Positions 25,914 through 34,272 of a DNA stretch of 51,805 nucleotides are shown piece by piece (the stretch's first letter is position 1; the number at the start of each line of letters is the position of its first letter). A program made the position numbers and the translations under genes. The DNA comes from Acidobacteriota bacterium (GTDB lineage Bacteria; Acidobacteriota; Thermoanaerobaculia; Thermoanaerobaculales; Sulfomarinibacteraceae). The stretch spans positions 1 to 51,805 of the forward strand of contig WGCW01000186.1 of assembly GCA_015493585.1 (NCBI GenBank), in the 5' to 3' direction. The notes under the pieces are model-generated. The model was not told the origin of the DNA. It worked only from the letters and a program-made list of their open reading frames with translations, and did no database searches.

Positions 25914-27727
25914 CACACCCCTCCCCACGATGCCCGGATCGTATGGAACCAACTCAGCGCAAGAATGACGATCAGGACGATCTGGGCGGGAACGATGCTC
26001 CCCTGAGGCTCTATCTCAGCGAGAACCTGGGGAAGCCACCCGAGCGCCAGAAAACCGGAGGCAATTGCAACGAAGCTCCAGAGGAGCCCGATCTCCCAGC
26101 GCCCCTTCACAACCATTCCGCCCCCAGGAATGATGAGAGACAGAATACGGCACGTCCACGTCATGCGCTGCTGACGCTTTCGAATCTGGTCCAGCTTCGC
26201 CGCCTGTTGCTCGATCGCAACCTGATCACGTTTGAGAAACACGGACACGCACTGACTGCAATAGGCCTCACTTTCAGACGCGCCATGGCATCGTGGACAA
26301 AAGACCTTCCCGCATCTCGTGCACGCACGCGCCGTCCACATCCAGCGCTTTCTCATCAGAGCCACGATCACACCCAACAAACCCGTCACCAGGATCACGA
26401 GAGACAGAGACTGAAACGGCCACTTCCAGGACCACATGCTCCCTGGGATCATGCCCAGACTAACGAGCTCGCTGCGTGGAATGGCTGTCAGGAGCCGCTG
26501 CATGTCATGCTCTCCAACCAACGGGTCTACCGGCATGGCCGCCGGCCCATCCCCGATGATCTGCTTGAAGCGCTCACCTCCAAGCTGCCGGGCCTTGCTC
26601 CTCATCCTGTCGGCCTCCTGGAACCTGTAACTCTGATCCAGTGCCAATGAAAGATCGTAGTAGGCCAGCGGCTCGGCTGGGTTCCTCTTCATCGCTAAGC
26701 TGTAACTTTGAATGGCGCCGGGAAGGTTCCCCTCGTTGAAAGCCAGGTTGCCCAGGAAGATCAGTGGCCTTGGATCACCGGGAGCCTCCACGGCAGCTTT
26801 CTGAAACTGGACCCTGGCACTGGGGGCATCATCGTGAAGACGGAAGACGTCGCCCAGGAGAAGATGATACTCGGCGTTCTTCTTCAACTTGGGTTCCAGA
26901 CCAGCGAATTCCTGAACCATCGCTGGATCTAAACGCTTGTCCTGTAAGGAGGCCACCACCCGCCGGGAAAGGGGCAGATCTCGAAGTCCTGAATGTTCCC
27001 ACACGTTGAGACATGGGACGATGCACAGAAGGAGCACCCATACAACGGCGCTCGTCACCCGTTGCTTCCCCTGAAGATAGGGAAAGGTCAAAGCAAAGAT
27101 ATACGCGACCAGCCACACGGGGCCGAGCCCCGCGAAAATCGGCAGGGTCACGATGACGACGGCAAACACGGCCGCATCAGGCCCCTTGAAGATGATCGAG
27201 CCAAGCTCATGCGCATCATGGTACATCCTTGTGAAAAACTGAGCGGCAATCAGGAGAACGCCGACGAACAATACGCCCCCGAGGGCCATCAAAAGAAATG
27301 GCACGAGCGATCCGAGCACTTCACGCCGGCTCAGGGCGTTCGTTACCGCCGTCAACCATCCCCTGCCGTATGAGATGACAGCGCTCCCATACTTTCCATC
27401 CGACCATGCCTGACGCGCCAAGACGAACCAAACGGAGGGTTCTCCCGGATCGAGACCACGGGCGAGCCTGGCGGCCACATCACCAATCTTGCCCGGTTCA
27501 TGAGCGGCCCACGCCGCAAGAGCACGCGCATACGGTGTCAGATGTCTCACCCCAAGCTGACGGGCCCGTTTCTCGACACCCGCCACGTTCGATCGAAGTG
27601 ACTCCACATCTTTTGCATTCAGGGACTTCTGAACCTTAAACCACAGCTCTCCAAGCGTGGGGCCGGCATGGGCAGGCAACGCCCCCGCAACAATCAAGAT
27701 CAAAATGAGGAGAAGGCGTTTCTTCAT
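25913..27727 (-). CDS. Exported-N-terminus membrane protein with TPR repeats and zinc ribbon
   Basis: 604 residues. Residues 1-21 form a signal peptide or first membrane segment. Three to four membrane helices occupy ~135-230. TPR-like repeats lie between ~285 and 385 (YHLLLGDVFRLHDDAPSA, PLIFLGNLAFNEGNL, PLAYYDLSLALDQ). A double zinc-ribbon CTRCGKVFCPRCHG plus CSQC is near 475-500, followed by further membrane segments. Function unknown. It lies between DUF1844 and DUF4388 genes with 4-bp and 1-bp overlaps, so the three form a unit. Confidence 0.75.
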   Translation of the reverse strand: MKKRLLLILILIVAGALPAHAGPTLGELWFKVQKSLNAKDVESLRSNVAGVEKRARQLGVRHLTPYARALAAWAAHEPGKIGDVAARLARGLDPGEPSVWFVLARQAWSDGKYGSAVISYGRGWLTAVTNALSRREVLGSLVPFLLMALGGVLFVGVLLIAAQFFTRMYHDAHELGSIIFKGPDAAVFAVVIVTLPIFAGLGPVWLVAYIFALTFPYLQGKQRVTSAVVWVLLLCIVPCLNVWEHSGLRDLPLSRRVVASLQDKRLDPAMVQEFAGLEPKLKKNAEYHLLLGDVFRLHDDAPSARVQFQKAAVEAPGDPRPLIFLGNLAFNEGNLPGAIQSYSLAMKRNPAEPLAYYDLSLALDQSYRFQEADRMRSKARQLGGERFKQIIGDGPAAMPVDPLVGEHDMQRLLTAIPRSELVSLGMIPGSMWSWKWPFQSLSLVILVTGLLGVIVALMRKRWMWTARACTRCGKVFCPRCHGASESEAYCSQCVSVFLKRDQVAIEQQAAKLDQIRKRQQRMTWTCRILSLIIPGGGMVVKGRWEIGLLWSFVAIASGFLALGWLPQVLAEIEPQGSIVPAQIVLIVILALSWFHTIRASWGGV

Positions 27728-28248
27728 CGTCCCGATTGCACGAACGCCGCCCTCAGTTGGAAGAGCACCTCATCCAGCATCCGTTTCTCATCGTTCGTTA
27801 GGTTTCCCTTGGTTTTCTCTCCGAGCGTACCGAGAAAATCGATAAAGATCTTGGCCTGGTCCCTGTTGGGCTCGACCCCCTCGGCCCCCGTGAGGAGCAA
27901 GATTGCCTGTTGCGCGAGGAATTCGACCAGTGTGGCAAATCCATACTGTTGTCGAGCTGCTGCCTGGCCATTCGCTCGCGGCGGCTCTCGCAGGCTTGCC
28001 CGGGAATCGCCCGGGGCTGGAGCGAACTCCTCGGAGCGTTCCCCAGGCTCACCGGCCACGGCAGCCGACCCAGAAGCCGGCTCATGTTCCGGAGTTGGTG
28101 TGGGAACTGCACCGGCCCCAGGGGTCGTCTGATGAACCGGCTGACCGGCCTCCGCCGTCCGAAGCTCTTCCCGTGGCTCTCCGCTCTGGGTGAACCACCG
28201 GCGGTCGACAACCTTTATGGGCCTTGGAGATTTCTCTTCGTCCGCCAC
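27724..28248 (-). CDS. DUF1844 domain protein
   Basis: 174 residues. Residues 1-100 are Pro/Ala/Glu-rich and probably disordered. The C-terminal DUF1844 domain (~103-170) reads FATLVEFLAQQAILLLTG, QAKIFIDFLGTLGEKTKG, LTNDEKRMLDEVLFQLR. The domain occurs in Acidobacteria, Deltaproteobacteria and Planctomycetes but has no known role. A GTG start at 28248 is supported by GGGAGG six bases upstream. First gene of a three-gene operon with the TPR and DUF4388 genes. Confidence 0.85.
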   Translation of the reverse strand: MADEEKSPRPIKVVDRRWFTQSGEPREELRTAEAGQPVHQTTPGAGAVPTPTPEHEPASGSAAVAGEPGERSEEFAPAPGDSRASLREPPRANGQAAARQQYGFATLVEFLAQQAILLLTGAEGVEPNRDQAKIFIDFLGTLGEKTKGNLTNDEKRMLDEVLFQLRAAFVQSGR

Positions 28249-28281
28249 ACCGGCCTCCCTGCTGTCCCAATCTCTTTCAAT

Positions 28282-28310
28282 ATCTTACGTGCACGTCATC
28301 CTGGAAGCAA
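28282..28310 (-). promoter_or_regulatory. Possible promoter for the DUF1844 operon
   Basis: TTGCTT (28310-28305), 17-bp spacer, TAAGAT (28287-28282) on the minus strand, about 35 bp upstream of the GTG start. A moderate match; predicted by eye only. Confidence 0.4.
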
Positions 28311-28342
28311 GATATGCCATTGAAACCGCCGGGGACGGCGCA

Positions 28343-29584
28343 TCAGAGAAAAACCAAGCTCAGGACGTAGTAACACGCGATACTGACAACCGCCGCTGCG
28401 GGTACCGTGACAACCCAGGTCACCACAATCTCTTTGATGACTTTCAGATCGAGAGCCGCCACGCCCCGTGCGACCCCCACACCGATGACCGATCCAACGA
28501 TGACATGCGTCGTAGAAATGGGCAGACCCAAACGTGACGCGAAAAGAACCGTCATGGCACCACCGAACTCCGCTGAGAATCCCCGCGAGGGGTTCATGGC
28601 TGTAATCTTCGTTCCAACGGTGCGGATCACCCGGTATCCAAACGTTGCAAGCCCGATCACGATTCCGGCGCCACCGAGGGCGAGAACCCAGACCGGCACA
28701 GGCACTTGTGACATCACCTGACCGCTCTTGATCAGCGACACCACCGCTGCCAACGGTCCGACGGCGTTTGCAACGTCATTGGCGCCATGCGCAAAGGCCA
28801 CCGTACACGCAGTCACGATCTGCAGATGACGGAAGAGCTCCTCCACTCCCCCGAGACGTTGGCCGTACGGTTGAACCGTTCCGTTGAAACCTTTGAGCAG
28901 CGCCCAACCGACGAGCCCCGCGACGAAGCCAACGGATGCCGAAATAATGGTGGCGTGAAGCGGCCCAAAATCAAGGTGCAGCTGCTTGAGCCCCTTGTAC
29001 AGGAAGCTCATGCACAGCACAAAAAAGACCGTAAAGAGCAGAAACGGCGCCACACGCCGGGACTGCACAAGCGGGTTGGACCGGTTGAAGATCAACGCCT
29101 TGAGCACCATGAAGATCAGCCAGCCGAGAACCGCCCCGACAATCGGCGAGATCACCCATGAGGCGACCACCCGGCCCACCAGCCCCCACTTGATTGCATG
29201 AAACGGCAGAACGACCAGCGCAAAACCAACGATGGCGCCAACGATCGAATGCGTGGTCGATACCGGATACCCCATGTGCGTCGAAATTTGGAGCCAGATA
29301 CCGGCACCGAGCAGTGCTGCCACCATACCGATGCCGAGCGTCGTCTCCCGGCCGATCAGCAACCGTGGATCGAACAGTCCGGAACGGATCGTGCCCGTCA
29401 CGTGGGCACCAACGAGGATGGCACCGGCAAATTCGAAAATTGCTGCCACGAACACAGCCTGTTTGAACGTCAGGGCCTTTGAGCCGACGCTCGTGCCAAA
29501 TGCGTTGGCAACGTCGTTGGCCCCAATATTCCAGGCCATGTAGAAACCACCTACAACGGCCACAACGAACAGCGCCGTCATCAT
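28343..29584 (-). CDS. pit: PiT-family inorganic phosphate permease
   Basis: 413 residues with about ten membrane helices. Both family repeats are clear: IGANDVANAFGTSVGSKAL at the N-terminus and AHGANDVANAVGPLAAV in the second half, plus two GLPISTTH/GYPVSTTHSIVG motifs. Cation-coupled low-affinity phosphate uptake across the inner membrane. ATG 29584 or 29581. It follows the DUF47 gene by 10 bp, a conserved pairing. Confidence 0.96.
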   Translation of the reverse strand: MMTALFVVAVVGGFYMAWNIGANDVANAFGTSVGSKALTFKQAVFVAAIFEFAGAILVGAHVTGTIRSGLFDPRLLIGRETTLGIGMVAALLGAGIWLQISTHMGYPVSTTHSIVGAIVGFALVVLPFHAIKWGLVGRVVASWVISPIVGAVLGWLIFMVLKALIFNRSNPLVQSRRVAPFLLFTVFFVLCMSFLYKGLKQLHLDFGPLHATIISASVGFVAGLVGWALLKGFNGTVQPYGQRLGGVEELFRHLQIVTACTVAFAHGANDVANAVGPLAAVVSLIKSGQVMSQVPVPVWVLALGGAGIVIGLATFGYRVIRTVGTKITAMNPSRGFSAEFGGAMTVLFASRLGLPISTTHVIVGSVIGVGVARGVAALDLKVIKEIVVTWVVTVPAAAVVSIACYYVLSLVFL

Positions 29585-29594
29585 GACCGGATCC

Positions 29595-30269
29595 TTACCG
29601 CGCCAGCATCAAACGCAGATGGTTCGCAACCTGCTCGGAGGCATCTGCAATGTCGCCCAACGCTTCGAGCAGCTTCATCCACACGCACAGGTCCGGCTCA
29701 TGCAACTTCTCCGGCCAATTGAACAGCGCCTTGATCAGCTTGAACGCAGCCTTGTCAGCCTCCCATTCCTGTTCCCCAACCACATCGATCAGTTTCATCA
29801 CGTCATCGCTCTCCGGACCGGTGAACCCGGTTTCCAGAAGCTCTCCGAGCTTGCCGACGACTTGCTGGGCCGACCGGGCCGTCTCAACACAGATCTCGGC
29901 AAATTCGATCACTTGACGCCTCAGCTCAACTGGGACATCGAGGATCTTGAGATCGGCAAGGATCGCAGCGTCCTCTGCTCCATCCGCGATGTCGTCCTGA
30001 TCGTGGAGAAGCTCGAGAAGATCGGCGCGGGACACCGGCATAAAGAGCGTCCTCGGGAGGTTCTGTCTGAGCTCATTCTTCACAATATCAGCCTCGTGCT
30101 CGGCATGAGTGATATCTTTACGGAGCTCCTTGATCCGGGGGCCGTCACCCTCGACGACCGCTTCCATCAACGTCGGAACCATCTCGACGCAGTCGATCAC
30201 CTTCTCCATGTGAGCCTGAAGCGGTTTGAAGGGGCTCTTGGCAAACAGGCCTACAAGCGCTCGAACCAT
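29595..30269 (-). CDS. DUF47/PhoU-like phosphate transport accessory protein
   Basis: 224 residues, all-helical. Contains the DUF47 pattern ITHAEHEADIVKNELRQNLPRTLFMPVSRADLLELLHDQDDIAD (key pieces AEHEADIVK and DLLELLHDQDDIAD), with the paired E/D-x-x-x-D metal-binding helices. Such proteins accompany PiT permeases and probably modulate them. ATG 30269 starts one base after the crotonase stop, with GGAGCG just upstream, inside the crotonase gene. Confidence 0.92.
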   Translation of the reverse strand: MVRALVGLFAKSPFKPLQAHMEKVIDCVEMVPTLMEAVVEGDGPRIKELRKDITHAEHEADIVKNELRQNLPRTLFMPVSRADLLELLHDQDDIADGAEDAAILADLKILDVPVELRRQVIEFAEICVETARSAQQVVGKLGELLETGFTGPESDDVMKLIDVVGEQEWEADKAAFKLIKALFNWPEKLHEPDLCVWMKLLEALGDIADASEQVANHLRLMLAR

Positions 30270-30270
30270 G

Positions 30271-31053
30271 TTATTCGCTCCTAAACTGCGGCTTCCGCCT
30301 TTCGAGGAATGCCGCGGTCCCTTCCGCCATCTCCTCACTCGCGCCGCACAACCCAAAGAGTGTCGCTTCGAGGAGGCTTGCATCATCGAACGACATTTCT
30401 AGCCCGTACTGCACGGCCTCCAAGCAATGGGCGACGGCAAGCGGACCGTTGCGGAGGATCGCCCCAAGCAGATCAGTGACCGCCTGTGTCAGCTCAACCG
30501 GTTCAACGACCCTATTGACCAAACCTATTCTCTCGGCCTCTTCGGCCGAAACATTCCTCCCTGTGAGGAGAATCTCCAACGCGCGCCCCTTCCCGATCAG
30601 CCGGGGCAACCTCTGGGTCCCAGCATAGCCAGGGATCAGACCCAGCTTCACTTCGGGTTGACCAAAGACGGCGTTCGAGGTGGCGATGCGGAGATGACAC
30701 GCCATGGCGAGCTCACAGCCGCCGCCGAGGGCATAGCCGTTGACCGCCGCGACCACCGGCTTGGAGAGCCCCTCGATCCGGGCGAAGATCCGCTGGCCAC
30801 GCAGCGAAAATTCCTTGGCCTCTTCCGGTCCAAGCGTGTTCAGCTCAGCGATATCCGCACCTGCGACGAACGCCTTGTCACCTGCTCCGGTGATCACGAC
30901 CGCATGGATCTGATCGTCGTTCTCAATCTCATCGACCGCCCGATCGAGCTCTGCCATTGTGGCGACGTTGAGCGCGTTGAGCTTGGACGGACGATCGACC
31001 GTCACCCAGAGAATTCCGTCACGATTTGAGAGTTTCAGATTCTCATAACTCAT
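30271..31053 (-). CDS. Enoyl-CoA hydratase (crotonase)
   Basis: 260 residues, the standard length. Oxyanion-hole segments AGADIAEL and GYALGGGCELAMAC, and the second catalytic Glu region FGQPEVKLGLIPGYAGTQRLPRLIG, with both catalytic Glu residues in place. Hydrates crotonyl-CoA or related 2-enoyl-CoAs to 3-hydroxyacyl-CoA. Adjacent to 3-hydroxybutyryl-CoA dehydrogenase, so short-chain C4 substrates are likely, in butyrate or beta-oxidation-type metabolism. No thiolase or acyl-CoA dehydrogenase is present in the window. Confidence 0.94.
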   Translation of the reverse strand: MSYENLKLSNRDGILWVTVDRPSKLNALNVATMAELDRAVDEIENDDQIHAVVITGAGDKAFVAGADIAELNTLGPEEAKEFSLRGQRIFARIEGLSKPVVAAVNGYALGGGCELAMACHLRIATSNAVFGQPEVKLGLIPGYAGTQRLPRLIGKGRALEILLTGRNVSAEEAERIGLVNRVVEPVELTQAVTDLLGAILRNGPLAVAHCLEAVQYGLEMSFDDASLLEATLFGLCGASEEMAEGTAAFLERRKPQFRSE

Positions 31054-31109
31054 CTTCCAACCTCCTTGCGAGGCGTTGTCGGGCCAGCCACCCGGTTCGG
31101 CGCTCCGCC

Positions 31110-31961
31110 CTACTCGTACTCGTAAAAACCTTTGCCCGTCTTACGCCCAAGCTGTCCGGCAAGGACCATCCTTTTGAGCAGTCCGGGAGGGGCAAACCTC
31201 GGCTCACGGTACTCGTCAAACATGATCTCTGCCACGTGATACATCGTATCGAGCCCGATGAAGTCACAGAGCGTCAGTGGTCCCATCGGATGTCCACACC
31301 CCAGTTTCATCCCGGTATCGATGTCCTCACGCGATGCGAGGCCCTGCTCGTACACCGAGATCGCATCGAGCAGATAGGGAATCAGCAGCCTGTTGACAAT
31401 GAACCCCGAGTTGTCAACCGCGGCGACCGGCGTCTTCCCCACGGACTTTGCAAACTCGAAGATCGTCGAGAAGGTCTCATCAGACGTCAAAATTGTCCGA
31501 ACAACCTCAACGAGCTTCATAACCGGAACCGGATTGAAGAAGTGAAGGCACGCAAACCGGTCCTGCCGCTGCGTTGCCATTGCCAGCTCGGTCACGACCA
31601 GCGAGGATGTATTGGTACAGAAGATCGCCTCCGGCTTACAGATCCCATCCAGCTCCCGGAAGACCGCCATCTTGAGGTCCTTGTCCTCAACGACGGCTTC
31701 GATCACCAGGTCACAGGAGGCAAAGTCCCCGAGCTCGACCGTCGGCGTGATCCGGTCCAACGCTGCATCCCGAGCCGCCTCTTCGAGCCGGCCCTTCGAC
31801 ACCGCGCGATCCAAACTCTTCCGGATACGGCTCATGCCCCTTTTGAGGAGATCCTCGTTAACCTCGCGCACAACCACGTCGTATCCAGCCTTGGCAATGA
31901 CCTCCACGATGCCAGCACCCATCTGACCGCACCCAACGACACCTACCTTTTCAATCTTCAT
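31110..31961 (-). CDS. hbd: 3-hydroxybutyryl-CoA dehydrogenase
   Basis: 283 residues, matching the family. N-terminal Rossmann motif VGVVGCGQMGAGI; catalytic region LHFFNPVPVMKLVEVVR with the conserved His, and the C-terminal NRLLIPYLLDAI and GCGHPMGPLTLCDFIGLD segments. Interconverts acetoacetyl-CoA and 3-hydroxybutyryl-CoA with NAD(P). I chose ATG 31961 because AGGAGG lies six bases upstream; ATG 31967 directly abuts that site. It starts the operon hbd-crt-DUF47-pit. Confidence 0.95.
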   Translation of the reverse strand: MKIEKVGVVGCGQMGAGIVEVIAKAGYDVVVREVNEDLLKRGMSRIRKSLDRAVSKGRLEEAARDAALDRITPTVELGDFASCDLVIEAVVEDKDLKMAVFRELDGICKPEAIFCTNTSSLVVTELAMATQRQDRFACLHFFNPVPVMKLVEVVRTILTSDETFSTIFEFAKSVGKTPVAAVDNSGFIVNRLLIPYLLDAISVYEQGLASREDIDTGMKLGCGHPMGPLTLCDFIGLDTMYHVAEIMFDEYREPRFAPPGLLKRMVLAGQLGRKTGKGFYEYE

Positions 31962-32073
31962 CCTCATCCTCCTTTCCGTCCCCCGTCTCGTACGGTGGAC
32001 AGCCTGGCGATGAAAGTCTAACGTGATTCCCAGCTCGTGGCCAGCGTGGGCCGGCCCAACCTGGAGGACATTG

Positions 32074-32280
32074 ATGGAGATTACGGAAGACATCTTGATC
32101 GAAGACCTCGTCCGGGAGCTCCCGGAAAGCGTCAGGACCCTCTCGGAGCGTGGCATCGTCTGCATCAGGTGCGGCGAACCGTACTGGGGCACCCTCAAGG
32201 AGCTCGCCGCCGAGAAAGGCATTACAGATCTTCAACCTGTGCTTGAGGAGCTTCGCCGTCTGGCGGCATCGAGCTCGTGA
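32074..32280 (+). CDS. DUF1858-like small protein
   Basis: 68 residues. MEITEDILIEDLVRELPE, then RGIVCIRCGEPYWGTLKELA, matches the DUF1858 fold (a CxxC-containing helical domain found alone or on hybrid-cluster-associated oxidoreductases). Possibly a redox or metal-binding accessory. GGAGG lies seven bases before ATG 32074. It is divergent from hbd (112 bp apart) and ends at the edge of the repeat island. Confidence 0.75.
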   Translation: MEITEDILIEDLVRELPESVRTLSERGIVCIRCGEPYWGTLKELAAEKGITDLQPVLEELRRLAASSS

Positions 32281-32415
32281 GCACCCACATGTCCTGGTCC
32301 GGGGCACCAGGACAATGCACGAACGCGCATCCGCACAGATGTCCTTCAAGCAACCTTACGTTCCTGGGTTACGCAGGATCTTCACCGTGCCGCTCTTCTG
32401 TACGTCGAGAGTAAA
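32278..32415 (-). repeat. Foldback-family element, copy 1
   Basis: About 138 bp. Read on the minus strand it begins CTCTCGACGTACAGAAG, contains GATCCTGCGTAACCCA and ends GGACATGTGGGTGCTCA. It aligns by eye with copies at 33122-33265 and 33742-33985. It begins at the stop codon of the DUF1858 gene. Confidence 0.7.
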
Positions 32416-32510
32416 AACTACGGCAAAACACAACCGGCGCATATAAGGCCCCCGCCCAGATTCTTCGCCGCGCGCCTCCGGCGCGGCGCTCAGGATGACA
32501 GGGAAAGCGG

Positions 32511-32588
32511 TCATCCTGACCGCTTCACTCCCCTCGTCATCCTGACCGCTTCACTCCCCTCGTCATCCTGACCGCTTCACTCCCCTCG
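32511..32588. repeat. 26-bp tandem repeat, three units
   Basis: Three identical units beginning TCATCCTGACCGCTTCACTC at 32511, 32537 and 32563, followed by a partial fourth unit that turns into TCATCCTGAGCCGGAGGCG. The unit has no spacers, so it is not CRISPR. It seems to be a local amplification of the TCATCCTGA repeat core. Confidence 0.92.
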
Positions 32589-33725
32589 TCATCCTGAGCC
32601 GGAGGCGAAGGATCTGGGTGGGGGCCCAGAAGGCTACGTGCTGGGAACAGCGGCCACATGAACAGGGGACGGTGTTGAATTCATCTGAGCCGTTCTCTGC
32701 GAGCCTCTGCGACCTCCACGGTTGCGTTTTCCAGATGGATGTTGAGTCAAGGGGAGTTGCAGACACTGTTACATATCCCCGAATCCAAAAACAGAAATGT
32801 TGCCCCCCCACCCAGATTCTTCGTCGGCTTCGCCTCCTCAGAATGACATTGGGGGAAACGCTTCGCCTCGTCAGAATGACACCTCCCCCCTTGTCATCCT
32901 GAGCCGAAGGCGAAGGATCTCGCCTCCACAGAATGAAGCCCGAGATGGGGACACTCTTCAATAGTGCACTCTCCCCTCTCAGCGCTCTCTGCGTTCTCTG
33001 CGGTTAAATCCTCCCCGCGGTCGTTCCCCCCGCCCAGATTCTTCGTCGGCTCCGCCTCCTCAGAATGACACCCTTCCTTGTCATCCTGAGTGGTGCGCCG
33101 AAGGCGCGCCGCGAAGGATCTCGCCTCCTCTCAACTAACAGCAATCGCATCACGTGGAAGCAAGTAGCGTAACCTACTGACAAAGCCACATTTCGAGAAA
33201 CCGAACAAATCGTGCCCCAATGCCTGTTCGTCCATCGTCTCGGTGCCCCACACTGGGGCATGTGGGTGCTCAGAAGAACCACCCCCCTTGTCATCCTGAG
33301 CGGCGTGCCAAAGGCACGCTGCGAAGGATCTGGGCGGGGGACTCGGATGCACCGGCGATGCCTTGTCGCCCTCTGTGGCCAAGACGCGCTGACGGACCTC
33401 GCCAAAACCTCAGAGTTGAGGACGGTCTTGTACTTATCACAGCCTCCCTCTACGTACCTCCACGCCCTTCGCGGTTACGTTCTCCAAATGTGAGGAGTTG
33501 GGGACGGTGTTGAATAGGCGGCCCAAGAACAGAACCCGGGGTACCAGATCGAAGGCAGCTTCCTTCTCTCAGCAGTCTCTGCGCCCTCCGCGGTTAAATT
33601 CTCCCGATGGCTCATCAGAAGTTGGGGACAGTGTTCAATAGCAGCGGCGAACCGGCAAATGAGAATTGCTCATTCCCCCCACCCAGATTCTTCGTCGGCT
33701 TCGCCTCCTCAGAATGACAGTGGGA
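32588..33725. repeat. Scattered TCATCCTGAG / CTCAGAATGACA repeat motifs
   Basis: Copies of GTCATCCTGAG with a nearby AAGGATCT are at about 32588, 32893, 33080 and 33290, and inverse or variant forms (CCTCAGAATGACA, next to CCCAGATTCTTCG) at about 32835, 32867, 33057 and 33705. The same core occurs in the tandem array at 101-229. Interspersed are copies of the composite module ending GGGGACAGTGTTGAATAG (about 32664, 32946, 33500, 33624, and 57 at the window start). Confidence 0.75.
33122..33265 (+). repeat. Foldback-family element, copy 2
   Basis: About 144 bp, beginning CCTCTCAACTAACAGCAA, containing AGTAGCGTAACCTACTGA and CGAGAAACCG, and ending GGGGCATGTGGGTGCTC. Its right end carries a small internal hairpin (GTGCCCCA-CAC-TGGGGCAT). 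Same family as 32278-32415, which is in the opposite orientation. Confidence 0.75.
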
Positions 33726-33741
33726 GGGAAGGCTTCGCCTC

Positions 33742-33985
33742 CTCTCAACTAACAGCACTTGCGTCACGTGGGAGAAATCAGCGTAACATACTGATAACAC
33801 GAAACATCGAGAAACCGGGGAAACGATACCCGAATGCCTGTTCGTCCACCGTACCGGTGCCCCACCGGGGCACCACGACAGTGGACCAACACGGCCACAC
33901 GCGAATGTGCTTCACGCTACGTGACGTTGTGGGTTACGGAAGATCTTTACCATATCGTCCCATTCCTGTTGGTCGAGAGAGTTTT
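33742..33985. repeat. Head-to-head foldback pair (imperfect ~245-bp palindrome)
   Basis: The left arm (about 33742-33864) resembles copy 2 (TCAACTAACAGCA, AGCGTAACATACTGA, CGAGAAACCG, GTTCGTCCACCGT). The reverse complement of the right arm (about 33871-33985) gives CTCTCGACCAACAGGA, CCGTAACCCACA, GTTGGTCCACTGT, so it is a second diverged copy facing the first. The centre is GTGCCCC-AC-CGGGGCAC. The full structure could fold into a long cruciform or RNA hairpin. Confidence 0.7.
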
Positions 33986-33990
33986 TCAGA

Positions 33991-34150
33991 CCTCAGGTGA
34001 CCGATTCTGGCGAATGAGATGTGCCGGGATCTTGATGCTCTGGTGCGTGCGACGAACGGGGGCATGGCCGGAGGTACGTCGGCCATTGGCACACGTAACA
34101 CGGGCGCACGAGACTGGCACAGATCGCCTGAGAGAATCGCTCACCGGAGG
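33991..34150. mobile_element. MITE-like element, copy B (internally deleted)
   Basis: 160 bp. Termini CCTCAGGTGACCGATTCT and, read inward, CCTCCGGTGAGCGATTCT match at 16 of 18 positions. The body aligns with copies A and C but lacks ~60 bp including the GTAGGCCGGCTGAGC part. Flanks TCAGA and CCAGA are a possible decayed target duplication. It has no coding capacity. Confidence 0.8.
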
Positions 34151-34272
34151 CCAGAAGGGGTGTACCGGGCGCACGAAAAAAAGGAGACCGGTGAGGCCTC
34201 CCGAAACGTACACATCATCTTTGGATCGATCGCACTGATGTGGGCCACGTCCAACGGCGAGCCGATGGAACG

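Larger units (their letters stand above)
32281..34272. other. Gene-free repeat island
   Basis: Nearly 2 kb without a supportable gene. It consists of at least four interleaved repeat types: ~140-bp foldback-forming elements (32278-32415, 33122-33265, 33742-33985), a 26-bp tandem array (32511-32588), multiple GTCATCCTGAG/CTCAGGATGAC-type motifs next to AAGGATCT, a composite CTCTGCGGTTAAA...GGGGACAGTGTTGAATAG module, and a MITE-like copy (33991-34150). Short reading frames here are translations of these repeats. Confidence 0.85.

Noticed and set aside
32511-32588. CRISPR array
   Set aside because: The three 26-bp units are contiguous without spacers and no cas genes are present.
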